Source of the DNA: Streptomyces sp. H27-C3 | GTDB taxonomy: Bacteria > Actinomycetota > Actinomycetes > Streptomycetales > Streptomycetaceae | DNA length: 64,000 nt | Direction: 5' to 3' | Assembly: GCF_030063415.1 (NCBI RefSeq) | Contig: NZ_JASITA010000034.1 | Coordinates: forward strand, 20,873-84,872 | Shown here: piece by piece, positions 8,672-17,016 of the stretch | Layout: every line of letters begins with the position of its first letter | Numbering within the stretch: position 1 is the stretch's first letter | Position numbers and translations under genes: made by a program | Notes under the pieces: generated by a model | Databases searched by the model: none | What the model was told of the DNA's origin: nothing | What the model saw: only the letters and a program-made list of their open reading frames with translations

Positions 8672-9499
8672 CTAGCGCCCCTGCCACTTCGGCGGTCGCT
8701 TCTCGGTGAACGCCGCGTGGAATTCGGCGTAGTCCTCGCCGTTCATCAGCAGCGCCTGTGTCGCGGCGTCCATCTCGACCGCGGCGGCGAGCGGCATGTC
8801 GAGCTCCGCGGTGAGCAGTGCCTTGGTCTGCGCGTAGGCCAGGGCCGGGCCGTCCGCGAGGCGCCGTGCCAGCTCGGCCGCGCGAAGGTCCGCCTGCCCC
8901 TCGTCCGTCATCTCGCTGATCAGGCCGATCCGCTCCGCCTCGGGAGCGCGCACCGCGTCGCCGAGCATCAGCAGTCGGGTCGCGTGCCCGAGCCCGACGA
9001 CGCGGGGCAGCAGATACGCGGCCCCCATGTCGCCGCCCGACAGGCCGACCTTGGTGAAGAGGAAGGCGAAACGGGCCGACGGGTCCGCGATCCGGAAGTC
9101 GGCGGCGAGGGCGAGGACGGCGCCCGCGCCCGCGGCCACCCCGTGCACGGCGGCGATCACGGGGAAGGGGCACTCGCGCAGAGCCCGCACGACCTGCCCG
9201 GTCATCCGGTTGAAATCGAGAAGCTGAGCGGTGTCCATGGCGAGGGTGGCGCCGATGATCTCGTCGACGTCGCCGCCGGAGCAAAAACCCCGGCCTTCTC
9301 CACCCAGTACCAGTGCGCGTACCGTGCGCTCACGGGCCAGCTCGGCCAGGAGATCGCGCAGATCGGCGTACGCACCGAAGGTCAGCGCGTTGAGTTTCTC
9401 GGGCCGGGCAAGAGTGACAGTGGCGACCCCGTCATCGACGGTCAGCCGCAGATGGTGCCACTGCTCCGTGCGCGACGCTGAGCTGGGAAAGGGGCTCAT
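8672..9499 (-). CDS. Enoyl-CoA hydratase/isomerase family protein
   Basis: 275 residues, normal crotonase length. Oxyanion-hole segments GRGFCSGGDVDEI (~residues 70-82) and GVAAGAGAVLALAADFRIA (~120-138) are present, followed by FTKVGLSGGDMGAAYLLPR. Of the two usual catalytic Glu positions the second (VGLSGGDMG) carries Asp, so the chemistry could be hydration, isomerisation or thioester hydrolysis. GGAGG sits ~10 nt before the ATG. It is the first gene of the operon with the bifunctional flavoprotein and would act on the ring-hydroxylated or dearomatised CoA ester. Confidence 0.85.
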   Translation of the reverse strand: MSPFPSSASRTEQWHHLRLTVDDGVATVTLARPEKLNALTFGAYADLRDLLAELARERTVRALVLGGEGRGFCSGGDVDEIIGATLAMDTAQLLDFNRMTGQVVRALRECPFPVIAAVHGVAAGAGAVLALAADFRIADPSARFAFLFTKVGLSGGDMGAAYLLPRVVGLGHATRLLMLGDAVRAPEAERIGLISEMTDEGQADLRAAELARRLADGPALAYAQTKALLTAELDMPLAAAVEMDAATQALLMNGEDYAEFHAAFTEKRPPKWQGR

Positions 9500-9545
9500 G
9501 GGCTGTGGCCTCCTTCAACCTGGGGACTGATACCCGCCCTGCGAA

Positions 9546-9573
9546 GTTATCACCTGTCCGTGACTGCCGTCAC
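9546..9573 (-). promoter_or_regulatory. Hydratase operon promoter with the second palindrome copy
   Basis: Read on the minus strand: GTGACG (9573-9568) as -35, 16-nt spacer, GATAAC (9551-9546) as -10. The -35 is part of the palindrome GTGACTGCCGTCAC (+ strand 9560-9573), nearly identical to the one at 3439-3452 and placed the same way over the -35. Confidence 0.5.
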
Positions 9574-9729
9574 GAGTGCGCGATATCCGATGCGCATCAT
9601 GGCGAAAGGTCCCGTTCGCGGTATGTCGGAGGCCCCACCCCCTGCGGCCCAGCGGCTCTACCTGTATCGCATGACACTTTCGTATCGTTGAAAGCACGAC
9701 CTCTCACTCCCCGAAAGGGGCGTCCCACT

Positions 9730-10161
9730 TTGCTCGAATCCGCCGGGCCCGCCTGTTGGCGCATCGCCCTGCCGCACACCGCGGCCGCCGTGCCGATAGC
9801 GCGCGCCCTGATACGCACCGCCCTCGCGGACATCGAGGCGCCCGCGGACAGTGACACGGCGGAGCTGTTGACTGCCGAGCTCGTCGCGAACGCCGTGGAG
9901 CACACCAGCCCGGACGAGCCGATCGAGCTGGTGGTGGAGCTGCTCGCCGCCGGTTGTCAGGTCGAGGTGCACGACGGCGACCCGTCCCCTCCCGGCAATC
10001 TGGACCGGACGGTGGCCGACCAGTCGCCCGACCCCTGGCAGGAGCACGGGCGCGGGCTGCTGCTCATCCGTGCGCTCAGCTCCGCCTGCGGACACCGCCC
10101 CACCGCGCACGGCAAGGCGGTCTGGTTCACGCTTCCTGCCGCTCCGGGCCGCCCTGGCTGA
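9730..10161 (+). CDS. ATP-binding HATPase-type anti-sigma-like regulator
   Basis: 143 residues if started at the TTG at 9730, which has GAAAGGGG ~10 nt upstream; the frame is open further upstream but lacks family similarity there. The GHKL ATPase N box (LLTAELVANAVEHT, residues ~45-58) and the glycine-rich EHGRGLLLIRALS motif match the HATPase_c_2 family of Streptomyces anti-sigma/regulatory ATPases related to SpoIIAB/RsbW. The partner sigma or anti-anti-sigma factor is not adjacent. A weak hairpin (CTTTC/GAAAG at ~9678-9695) precedes it. Confidence 0.8.
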   Translation: MLESAGPACWRIALPHTAAAVPIARALIRTALADIEAPADSDTAELLTAELVANAVEHTSPDEPIELVVELLAAGCQVEVHDGDPSPPGNLDRTVADQSPDPWQEHGRGLLLIRALSSACGHRPTAHGKAVWFTLPAAPGRPG

Positions 10162-10214
10162 CCAGCCGGTCCGGGGACTTGATGCGCTGCGTGGGGTGGT
10201 TCTCTTCTCAGGTT

Positions 10215-10249
10215 CTCAAGGTCTTCGACGTGCTCAAGGTGTTCGACGT
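10215..10249 (+). repeat. Tandem 17-bp direct repeat
   Basis: CTCAAGGTCTTCGACGT (10215-10231) and CTCAAGGTGTTCGACGT (10233-10249) are one base different and 18 bp apart, in the non-coding gap after the ATPase gene. A CCAGCGCGCTGG palindrome follows at 10251. Function unknown. Confidence 0.6.
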
Positions 10250-10275
10250 ACCAGCGCGCTGGCACGCTCAAAGCA

Positions 10276-10309
10276 AATGGGGTTCGAGCGTGTGAGCTCG
10301 AACCCCATT
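10276..10309. terminator. Strong bidirectional terminator
   Basis: A perfect 14-bp stem, AATGGGGTTCGAGC (10276-10289) with GCTCGAACCCCATT (10296-10309), and a 6-nt loop, between the convergent ATPase and ornithine carbamoyltransferase genes. Confidence 0.85.
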
Positions 10310-10386
10310 CATCGGCGACATACCAGCCACCGTCCCGCATGTCCGCCCAATCGGGCGCATAGCGCTTCCGTGCCGCGATCCGGCGG

Positions 10387-11394
10387 TTACTCCGCCCCTG
10401 CCATCGTGGCGACCAGCACGGCCTTGATGGTGTGCATCCGGTTCTCGGCCTCGTCGAAGACGACGGAGTGCGCGGACTCGAAGACCTCGTCGGTGACTTC
10501 CAGCTCGGTGAGGCCGTACTTCTCGTGGATGTCACGCCCGACCTTGGTCCCCAGGTCGTGGAAGGCGGGCAGGCAGTGCATGAACTTCACGTCCGCGTTG
10601 CCGGTGGCGCGCAGCACGTCCATGGTCACGGCGTACGGCGACAGCGCCTTGATGCGCTCGGCCCAGACCTCCTTGGGCTCCCCCATCGACACCCACACGT
10701 CGGTGCTGACGAAGTCCGCGCCGAGCACCCCTTCCGCGAGGTCCTCGGTGAGGGTGACCCGGGCGCCGCTCAGCTCGGCGGCCTCACGGGCCCGCACGAC
10801 GACCTCTTCGGCCGGCCAGTAGGCCCTGGGTGCGACGATCCGTACATCCATGCCGAGCAGCGCGCCGGTGACCAGGTACGAATTGCCCATGTTGAGGCGG
10901 GCGTCGCCCAGGTAGGCGAAGGTGATCCGCTCCAGCGGCTTGTCGGAGTGCTCGGTCATGGTGAGCATGTCGGCGAGCATCTGGGTGGGGTGCCAGTCGT
11001 TGGTGAGCCCGTTGAAGACGGGGACCCCCGCGTACGCGCCCAGCTCCTCGACGACGGCCTGGCTGTCCCCGCGGTACTCGATACCGTCGAACATCCGACC
11101 CAGTACCCGCGCCGTGTCCCTCGCCGACTCCTTGTGCCCTATCTGGGAGCCGGAGGGGTCGAGATACGTCGTCGACGCCCCCTGATCCGCGGCGGCGACC
11201 TCGAAGGAGCAGCGGGTGCGGGTGGACGTCTTCTCGAAGATCAGCGCGATGTTCCTGCCGCGCAGCCGCCGCACCTCCGCGCCGGCCTTCTTCGCCGCCT
11301 TGAGTCCGGCGGCGAGATCGATCAGGCCACGGAACTCCTCGGCGGTGAAGTCCAGCTCCTTGAGGAAGTGACGGCCTGCGAGGTCTATCGCCAT
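10387..11394 (-). CDS. arcB: Ornithine carbamoyltransferase (probably catabolic)
   Basis: 335 residues. Carbamoyl-phosphate motif STRTRCSF (~residues 57-64), HPTQ (~140), and the ornithine-loop motif FMHCLPAFHD (~270) are all present. The enzyme interconverts ornithine plus carbamoyl phosphate and citrulline plus phosphate in the cytosol. It lies 71 bp downstream of arginine deiminase on the same strand, which favours the catabolic (ArcB) role over biosynthetic ArgF; sequence alone does not separate them. AGGAG precedes the ATG by ~8 nt. No carbamate kinase or arginine/ornithine antiporter gene is adjacent. Confidence 0.93.
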   Translation of the reverse strand: MAIDLAGRHFLKELDFTAEEFRGLIDLAAGLKAAKKAGAEVRRLRGRNIALIFEKTSTRTRCSFEVAAADQGASTTYLDPSGSQIGHKESARDTARVLGRMFDGIEYRGDSQAVVEELGAYAGVPVFNGLTNDWHPTQMLADMLTMTEHSDKPLERITFAYLGDARLNMGNSYLVTGALLGMDVRIVAPRAYWPAEEVVVRAREAAELSGARVTLTEDLAEGVLGADFVSTDVWVSMGEPKEVWAERIKALSPYAVTMDVLRATGNADVKFMHCLPAFHDLGTKVGRDIHEKYGLTELEVTDEVFESAHSVVFDEAENRMHTIKAVLVATMAGAE

Positions 11395-11465
11395 GGTGGT
11401 TGCTCCTGGGGCGCGAGAGGTCGCGGATTGAGTGAGGCTGGAAGTCTATACGATGGAGCGCATCA
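11395..11465 (-). promoter_or_regulatory. AT-richer arcA-arcB gap with repeated GTATAG boxes
   Basis: On the minus strand this gap reads TGTATAG and, 20 bp later, CGTATAGA. These look like -10 hexamers or a duplicated operator half-site and stand out against the GC-rich surroundings. They may give arcB its own promoter or bind an arginine regulator. No canonical ARG box was recognised. Confidence 0.3.
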
Positions 11466-12698
11466 CTATACAGAATCTCGTTCTACGGGGCAGCTCATGC
11501 AGCGGGGGCCGCCCCTGCCACGGCCCAGCTCGCTGCCGCGGATCTCGATGACCTCGATGCCCTCCTTGCGCAGATGGGTGTTGGTGGTGGCGTTGCGCTC
11601 GTAGGCGACGACAACGCCCGGCTCGACGGCCAGCACATTGCAGCCGTCGTCCCACTGCTCGCGCTGCGCCGCGTGCACGTCCTGGGTGGCGGTCAGCACC
11701 CGGATCTCGTTCAGGCCCAGGGCGGCGGCGATGGCGCGGTGCATGTGCTCGGGCGGATGGTCGGTGACCTTCAGATCGCGGTCACCCGCGCCCGGTTCGA
11801 TCGTGTACGAACGGAGCATTCCGAGCCCGGCGTACTGGGTGAACGTGTCGCCGTCGACCATCGTCATCACGGTATCCAGATGCATGAACGCGCGGTGCTT
11901 GGGCATGTCGAGCGCCACGATCGTGGTGGCGGAGCCGGCCGCGAAGAGACCGCGGGCCAGCATCTCAACGGCCTGCGGGGTGGTGCGTTCGCTCATCCCG
12001 ATCAGCACGGCGCCGTTGCCGATGACCAGGACGTCGCCGCCCTCGATGGTGGACGGGTAGTCGACCTGCCCCTCCGACCAGGTGTGGAAGGAGCCCGCCT
12101 CGGGGCTCTTGAAGAGCGGGTGGTGCTTGTAGATCGCCTCGAAGTGGACGGTCTCGCGCTGCCTGGCCGGCCAGCGCATCGCGTTGATGGACACCCCGTC
12201 GTAGATCCAGGCCGAGGTGTCCCGGGTGAAGAGGTGGTTCGGGAGGGGGCCGAGCAGGAAATCGTCCAGGTCCATGACGTGGAAGCGGACGGACGTCGGC
12301 TCGGGGTGGCGCGCGAGGAACTCCCGCTTGGTCATGCCGCCGACGAGCGCCTCGACCAGATCGGTCACGGGCAGTTCGTCGAACGCCTCCCGCAGGTGGT
12401 CGGTGGCGAGCGGTCCGTACTCCTTCTCGTCGAAGACCCGGTCGAGCACCAGGTTCCTGGCGGCCGGGATCCGGAGCACTTCGCAGAGCAGATCACCGAA
12501 GAGATGCACCTCCACCCCGCGGTCGCGCAGCACATCGGCGAAGCCGTCGTGCTCCTGTCTCGCCCGACGCACCCACAGCACGTCGTCGAAGAGCAGAGCG
12601 TCCTTATTGGTGGGCGTGAGGCGTTTCAGCTCCAGATCGGGCCGGTGGAGAATGACACGGCGCAGCCGTCCGGTCTCGGAATCGACATGGAATCCCAT
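11466..12698 (-). CDS. arcA: Arginine deiminase
   Basis: 410 residues, the usual ADI length, from the ATG at 12698 with GAGGA ~10 nt upstream. The family features are clear: FTRDTSAWIYDGVSINAM with the active-site Asp-containing stretch, a HxE/HLDTVMTMVD region (~residue 275), and the catalytic cysteine near the C-terminus in GPRCMSCPVERD. It hydrolyses arginine to citrulline and ammonia. Together with the downstream carbamoyltransferase it forms a partial ADI pathway that could yield carbamoyl phosphate. A hairpin at 12763-12791 separates it from the RNA-repair operon. Confidence 0.95.
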   Translation of the reverse strand: MGFHVDSETGRLRRVILHRPDLELKRLTPTNKDALLFDDVLWVRRARQEHDGFADVLRDRGVEVHLFGDLLCEVLRIPAARNLVLDRVFDEKEYGPLATDHLREAFDELPVTDLVEALVGGMTKREFLARHPEPTSVRFHVMDLDDFLLGPLPNHLFTRDTSAWIYDGVSINAMRWPARQRETVHFEAIYKHHPLFKSPEAGSFHTWSEGQVDYPSTIEGGDVLVIGNGAVLIGMSERTTPQAVEMLARGLFAAGSATTIVALDMPKHRAFMHLDTVMTMVDGDTFTQYAGLGMLRSYTIEPGAGDRDLKVTDHPPEHMHRAIAAALGLNEIRVLTATQDVHAAQREQWDDGCNVLAVEPGVVVAYERNATTNTHLRKEGIEVIEIRGSELGRGRGGPRCMSCPVERDSV

Positions 12699-12762
12699 GC
12701 CCCCATCCTCACCGCACGGACCGCCGTTCACTCGGCGAATGCCGACTCGTCGCAAGGACCGT

Positions 12763-12791
12763 GGGGCGGCAGCCGGTGCAGCTGCCGCCCC
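12763..12791 (-). terminator. Terminator of the hen1-pnkp operon
   Basis: GGGGCGGCAG (12763-12772) pairs perfectly with CTGCCGCCCC (12782-12791) around a 9-nt loop, ~30 nt past the pnkp stop. Confidence 0.75.
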
Positions 12792-12821
12792 AGGGTCAGG
12801 CCCCGGGGTCGCCCTCGGGCG

Positions 12822-15356
12822 TCAGAGCCGGGGGTCGACCGGCTCCGACTCCAGCGCGAGGACCGCGAAGACCGACTCATGGACGCGCCACAGCGGTTCG
12901 CTGTCCGCCAGCCGGTCCAGGGCCTCCAGGCCGAGCGCGTACTCGCGCAGCGCGAGCGAGCGCTTGTGGCCGAGGGACCGGCCGCGCAGCCGCCGCAGGT
13001 TCTCCGGACGGGTGTACTCGGGACCGTAGATGATCCGCAGGTACTCCCGGCCGCGCACCTTGATGCCCGGCTGCACCAGCCTGTTCTTCGCGTCGCGCAC
13101 GAGCGCCTGGAGCGGCTTCACCACCATGCCCTCGCCACCGCGGCTGGTCATCTCCAGCCACCAGTCGATGCCCGCCTGTACGTCGGACTCGTCGCCGGTG
13201 TCGACGATCAGGCGGCGGGTGGTCTGCAGCAGTCCCGACTGGTCGTGCTCGATCATCCGGTCGATCAGCGCGAGCTGCTCGTCGTGCGGCAGCCCTGCGA
13301 GGCTGCGGCCCTGGGCGGCCAGGATCTGGAAGGGCGCGAGGCGCACGCCTTCCAGGCCTTCGGTCGGCCAGCAGTAACGCCGGTACGCCCGGGTGAACGC
13401 GGCCGCGTCGATGGCCCTCTCGCGCTGCTTGACCAGCAGCCCGTCCACCTCGACGCCACGGGCCCGAGCGACTTCGAGGGCGTCGATCGCACCGGGGAAG
13501 ACCGCGCGCGACGCGGCGCCCACCGCCGCGTACTGCGACCGCAGCAGACCGGTGGCCTTGAGCGACCACGGCATCAGCTCGGCGTCGAGCAGCAGCCAGT
13601 CCGTCTCCAGTTCAGTCCAGAGCCCGGCGGCTGTGGCCGCCTCGCGCAGCCGGCCCAGGATCTCCTCGGTGACCGCGGGGTTGTCGAAGAAGGGGCGGCC
13701 GGTACGGGTGCACAGCGAGCCGGTCGGGCCGTCGACGCCGAAGCGCTCGCGCGCCGCGTCCGCGTCACGGCAGACCAGGGCCACCGCCCGCGAACCCATG
13801 TGCTTCTCCTCGCACACCACCCTGGCGACGGCGTCCGACCTGTACTGGGCGAAGGCCTCGGCCGGGTGCTCCAGGTACCCCTCGCGCTCCGAGGTCCCGG
13901 TCGGCGACATGGTCGGCGGGAGATACGGCACGAGGCGCGGGTCGACCGCGAAACGGCTCATCACTTCGAGCGCCGCAGCCGCGTTCTCCTCGCGGACGGC
14001 GACCCGCCCCATGTGCCGGGTCTCCACGATGCGCCTGCCGTGCACGTCGGCGAGGTCCAGCGGACGGCCGTCGTGACCGCCGGGCGCCTCGGTGCTGAGC
14101 GGCTTCACCGGCTCGTACCAGACCTGCTCGGCCGGTACGTCGACGAGCTCGCGCTCCGGCCAGCGCAGCGCGGTCATCTTCCCGCCGAACACCGCGCCGG
14201 TGTCCAGGCAGATGGTGTTGTTGATCCACGAGGTGTTGGGCACGGGTGTGTGGCCGTAGACGACGGCCGCGCGGCCCCGGTAGTCCTCGGCCCACGGGTA
14301 GCGCACGGGCAGGCCGAACTCGTCGGTCTCGCCGGTCGTGTCGCCGTACAAAGCGTGCGAGCGGACCCGGCCCGAGGTGCGGCCGTGGTACTTCTCGGGC
14401 AGACCCGCGTGGCAGACGACCAGCTCACCGCCGTCGAGGACGTAGTGGCTGACGAGCCCGTCGATGAACTCCCGCACCTTCTCCTTGAAGGCGTCGTCCT
14501 CCTTCTCCAACTGCTCGATGGTCTCGAGGAGTCCGTGCGTGTGCTGGACGTTGCGCCCCTTGAGATAACGGCCGAGCTTGTTCTCGTGGTTCCCGGGCAC
14601 GCACAGCGCGTTGCCGGCGGCGACCATGCCCATCACCAGGCGCAGCACGCCGGGGCTGTCGGGGCCGCGGTCGACGAGGTCACCGACGAAGACAGCCGTG
14701 CGGCCGTCTGGGTGCGCCCCGTCGACGTAACCGAGCTTGCCGAGCAGGGTCTCCAGCTCGGAGCGGCAGCCGTGGATGTCGCCGACGATGTCGAAGGGAC
14801 CGGTGAGGTGCCGCAGGTCGTTGAACCGCTTCTCCAGCGAGATCTCGACGCTCCCGATCTCCTCGACACCGCGCAGGATGTGCACCTTGCGGAAGCCCTC
14901 GCGCTCCAGGCCCCGCAGGGAGCGCCGCAGTTCGCGCTGGTGGCGCTGGATGACATGGCGGGGCATACCGGCCCGGTCGGGGCGGGTGGCGTTGCGCTCG
15001 GCGCAGACCGCCTCCGGCACATCGAGGACGATCGCGATGGGCAGTACGTCGTACTCGCGGGCCAGCTTCACCAGCTCTTTGCGGCTCTCGGACTGCACGC
15101 TGGTCGCGTCGACGACGGTCAGCCGCCCGGCCGCGAGCCGCTTGCCCGCGATGTAGTGCAGTACGTCGAAGGCGTCGCCGCTCGCGCTCTGGTCGTTCTC
15201 GTCGTCGGCGACGAGGCCGCGGCAGAAGTCGGAGGAGAGGACCTCGGTGGGCCTGAAGTGGGCTTTGGCAAAGGTGGACTTGCCGGATCCGGTGGCGCCG
15301 ATCAGCACCACGAGGGAGAGGTCGGGCACGGCGAGAGTGCGCTTGTTTCCGGTCAT
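12822..15356 (-). CDS. pnkp: Polynucleotide kinase-phosphatase-ligase (bacterial Pnkp)
   Basis: 844 residues, close to CthPnkp (~870). Three modules in order: P-loop kinase (GATGSGKSTFAK, ~19-30), metallophosphoesterase (GDIHGCRSE ~190, GDLVDRGPDS ~225, GNHEN ~258, YGHTPVPN), and an adenylyltransferase ligase domain with the lysine motif EEKHMGSRAV (~518) and the EGMVVKP motif. The enzyme heals 5'-OH and 2',3'-cyclic phosphate RNA ends and, with Hen1, seals them. Its ATG overlaps the hen1 stop by four bases. All catalytic motifs look intact. Confidence 0.95.
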   Translation of the reverse strand: MTGNKRTLAVPDLSLVVLIGATGSGKSTFAKAHFRPTEVLSSDFCRGLVADDENDQSASGDAFDVLHYIAGKRLAAGRLTVVDATSVQSESRKELVKLAREYDVLPIAIVLDVPEAVCAERNATRPDRAGMPRHVIQRHQRELRRSLRGLEREGFRKVHILRGVEEIGSVEISLEKRFNDLRHLTGPFDIVGDIHGCRSELETLLGKLGYVDGAHPDGRTAVFVGDLVDRGPDSPGVLRLVMGMVAAGNALCVPGNHENKLGRYLKGRNVQHTHGLLETIEQLEKEDDAFKEKVREFIDGLVSHYVLDGGELVVCHAGLPEKYHGRTSGRVRSHALYGDTTGETDEFGLPVRYPWAEDYRGRAAVVYGHTPVPNTSWINNTICLDTGAVFGGKMTALRWPERELVDVPAEQVWYEPVKPLSTEAPGGHDGRPLDLADVHGRRIVETRHMGRVAVREENAAAALEVMSRFAVDPRLVPYLPPTMSPTGTSEREGYLEHPAEAFAQYRSDAVARVVCEEKHMGSRAVALVCRDADAARERFGVDGPTGSLCTRTGRPFFDNPAVTEEILGRLREAATAAGLWTELETDWLLLDAELMPWSLKATGLLRSQYAAVGAASRAVFPGAIDALEVARARGVEVDGLLVKQRERAIDAAAFTRAYRRYCWPTEGLEGVRLAPFQILAAQGRSLAGLPHDEQLALIDRMIEHDQSGLLQTTRRLIVDTGDESDVQAGIDWWLEMTSRGGEGMVVKPLQALVRDAKNRLVQPGIKVRGREYLRIIYGPEYTRPENLRRLRGRSLGHKRSLALREYALGLEALDRLADSEPLWRVHESVFAVLALESEPVDPRL

Positions 15357-16846
15357 GCTGCCTTCTCCTCCTTCGAGTTCCTGGTGCCGGCCCTGCTCGG
15401 GCTCTCCGGCTCGGCGGTCCTGCTGAACACCGCCATCTGGGTGGGCGGCCCCACCTCGGGGTCGTCGGGTCCGACCGGGACGAACTCCACGGTGTAGCGG
15501 TGCCGTTCGGCCGCTGCGGCGGCCCACGTGCGAAACTCCTCACGGGTCCATTCGAAGCGGTGGTCGCCGTGCCGCACATGCCCGGCGGGCAGGGATTCCC
15601 ACCGCACGTTGTACTCGACGTTCGGCGTCGTCACGAGGACGGTGCGCGGCCGCGCCGAGCCGAACACCGCGTACTCCAGGGCGGGCAGCCTGGGCAGGTC
15701 GATGTGCTCGATCACCTCACTGAGCACTGCCGCGTCATACCCCTTGAGCCGTTTGTCGGTGTACGCGAGGGAGCCCTGCATCAGCTTCACGCGTGCGGCC
15801 CGCCGCTCGCCGAGCTTGTCCAGGTGGAGCCGGCGGGAGGCGACGGTCAGGGCGCGCATCGACACATCGACACCGACGATCTCGGTGAACTTCACGTCCT
15901 TCAGCAGCGCCTGCACCAACTGGCCCTGCCCGCAGCCCAGGTCGAGAACCCGGGACGCCCCGGACTCGCCCAGCGCCGCCAGGATCGCGTCGCGGCGCTG
16001 CACGGCGAGCGGTACCGGCTTGTCCTCGGTGTCCGCCGACTCGTCGACGGCGTTGTCGACGTCCTCGACCACGAGGTCGTCGGCCTCGGCCAGCCGCACC
16101 AGCTCAAGGCGCTCCATCGCCTGTCGGGTCAGACCCCAGCGGCGCGACAGATAACGGCTGGTGATCAGCTTCTGCTCCGGGTGCTCGGCCAGCCAGCCCT
16201 CACCGGCCCGCAGCAGCTTGTCGACCTCGTCGGGCGCGACCCAGTAGTGCTTGGCGTCGTCCAGAACCGGCAGCAGGACATACAGCTGACGCAGCGCGTC
16301 GGCGAGCCGCAGCTCCCCTTCCAGCACCAGCTGTACGTACCGCGAGTCGCCCCACTGCGGGAACTCCTTGTCCAGCTGCACCGGCTCGGCCACCACCGAC
16401 GTCCAGCCCAGCGGCGCGAACAGCTTCGTCACCAGCTCCGCGCCGCCCCGGGCGGGCAGCGCGGGCAGCTCGACGCGCAGCGGCAGCGGGGACTCCGCAC
16501 GCTCGGGAAGCGCCTTGCACAGGCCCTGCAGGGCGGTCCTGAAGACGGTGCTCAGCGCGACGGCGAGCAGTGACGACGCGGCGTACGGACGGTCGTTGAC
16601 GTACTGCGCGAGCGCGGAGTCGGGCGAGCTGCCGCGGTCCTTGCCCTTGCTCCGCCGCACCAGCGCCACCGGATCGACCTCCAGCAGCAGCGCGGCCGTG
16701 CACCGCTCGGCGGTCGCCTCAGGGTAGAAGACGTGCGCCGTGCCGTGGGAGGTCTTGTACGCCTGCGCCTTCTCGGGATGCTTGTGCAGCAGGAATCCGA
16801 GGTCGGTGGCGGGGCGCAGGTCCGTTCCTGTGGTGCTGATCGTCAT
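15353..16846 (-). CDS. hen1: RNA 3'-terminal 2'-O-methyltransferase Hen1
   Basis: 497 residues from the ATG at 16846; a GTG two codons earlier (16852) is an alternative and neither has a clear Shine-Dalgarno. The bacterial N-terminal Hen1 domain (~1-260), which binds and activates the Pnkp ligase, is followed by an SAM methyltransferase domain: DLGCGQGQLVQAL (~300) and the metal-binding EVIEHID plus HGDHRFEW. It methylates the 2'-OH at a break before Pnkp ligation, so the repaired RNA cannot be recut there. Upstream 16847-17016 holds no gene; GATACT at ~16860 may be a -10. Confidence 0.95.
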   Translation of the reverse strand: MTISTTGTDLRPATDLGFLLHKHPEKAQAYKTSHGTAHVFYPEATAERCTAALLLEVDPVALVRRSKGKDRGSSPDSALAQYVNDRPYAASSLLAVALSTVFRTALQGLCKALPERAESPLPLRVELPALPARGGAELVTKLFAPLGWTSVVAEPVQLDKEFPQWGDSRYVQLVLEGELRLADALRQLYVLLPVLDDAKHYWVAPDEVDKLLRAGEGWLAEHPEQKLITSRYLSRRWGLTRQAMERLELVRLAEADDLVVEDVDNAVDESADTEDKPVPLAVQRRDAILAALGESGASRVLDLGCGQGQLVQALLKDVKFTEIVGVDVSMRALTVASRRLHLDKLGERRAARVKLMQGSLAYTDKRLKGYDAAVLSEVIEHIDLPRLPALEYAVFGSARPRTVLVTTPNVEYNVRWESLPAGHVRHGDHRFEWTREEFRTWAAAAAERHRYTVEFVPVGPDDPEVGPPTQMAVFSRTAEPESPSRAGTRNSKEEKAA

Positions 16847-17016
16847 GAACACACGTCTGAGTATCGCCGGATCGACATCTTCCGGCCAGGGAGTTTGGAC
16901 GGCGGAGTCCGGGTCGCGCCTGGGCGGGCAGGTGCGGGGGCCGGTGCCAGTGCCGGTGCGGAGAGTCCGGGTCAGCCCGGTCGGGCCGAGTCCGGTCGCT
17001 TCCTGGCGGCCGGGGC

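Noticed and set aside
5538..8675. A 1045-codon open frame on the + strand opposite the bifunctional flavoprotein.
   Set aside because: It is the mirror of a real high-GC gene with clear domains; its product is Arg/Gly/Val-rich with no known motif.
10276..10309. GGTTCGAGC-like stretch suggesting a tRNA T-arm or attachment site.
   Set aside because: It is one arm of a perfect hairpin between convergent genes; no cloverleaf can be built.
11574..15497. A 1307-codon + strand frame opposite arcA and pnkp.
   Set aside because: Antisense frame produced by codon bias; crosses two real genes and lacks any domain.
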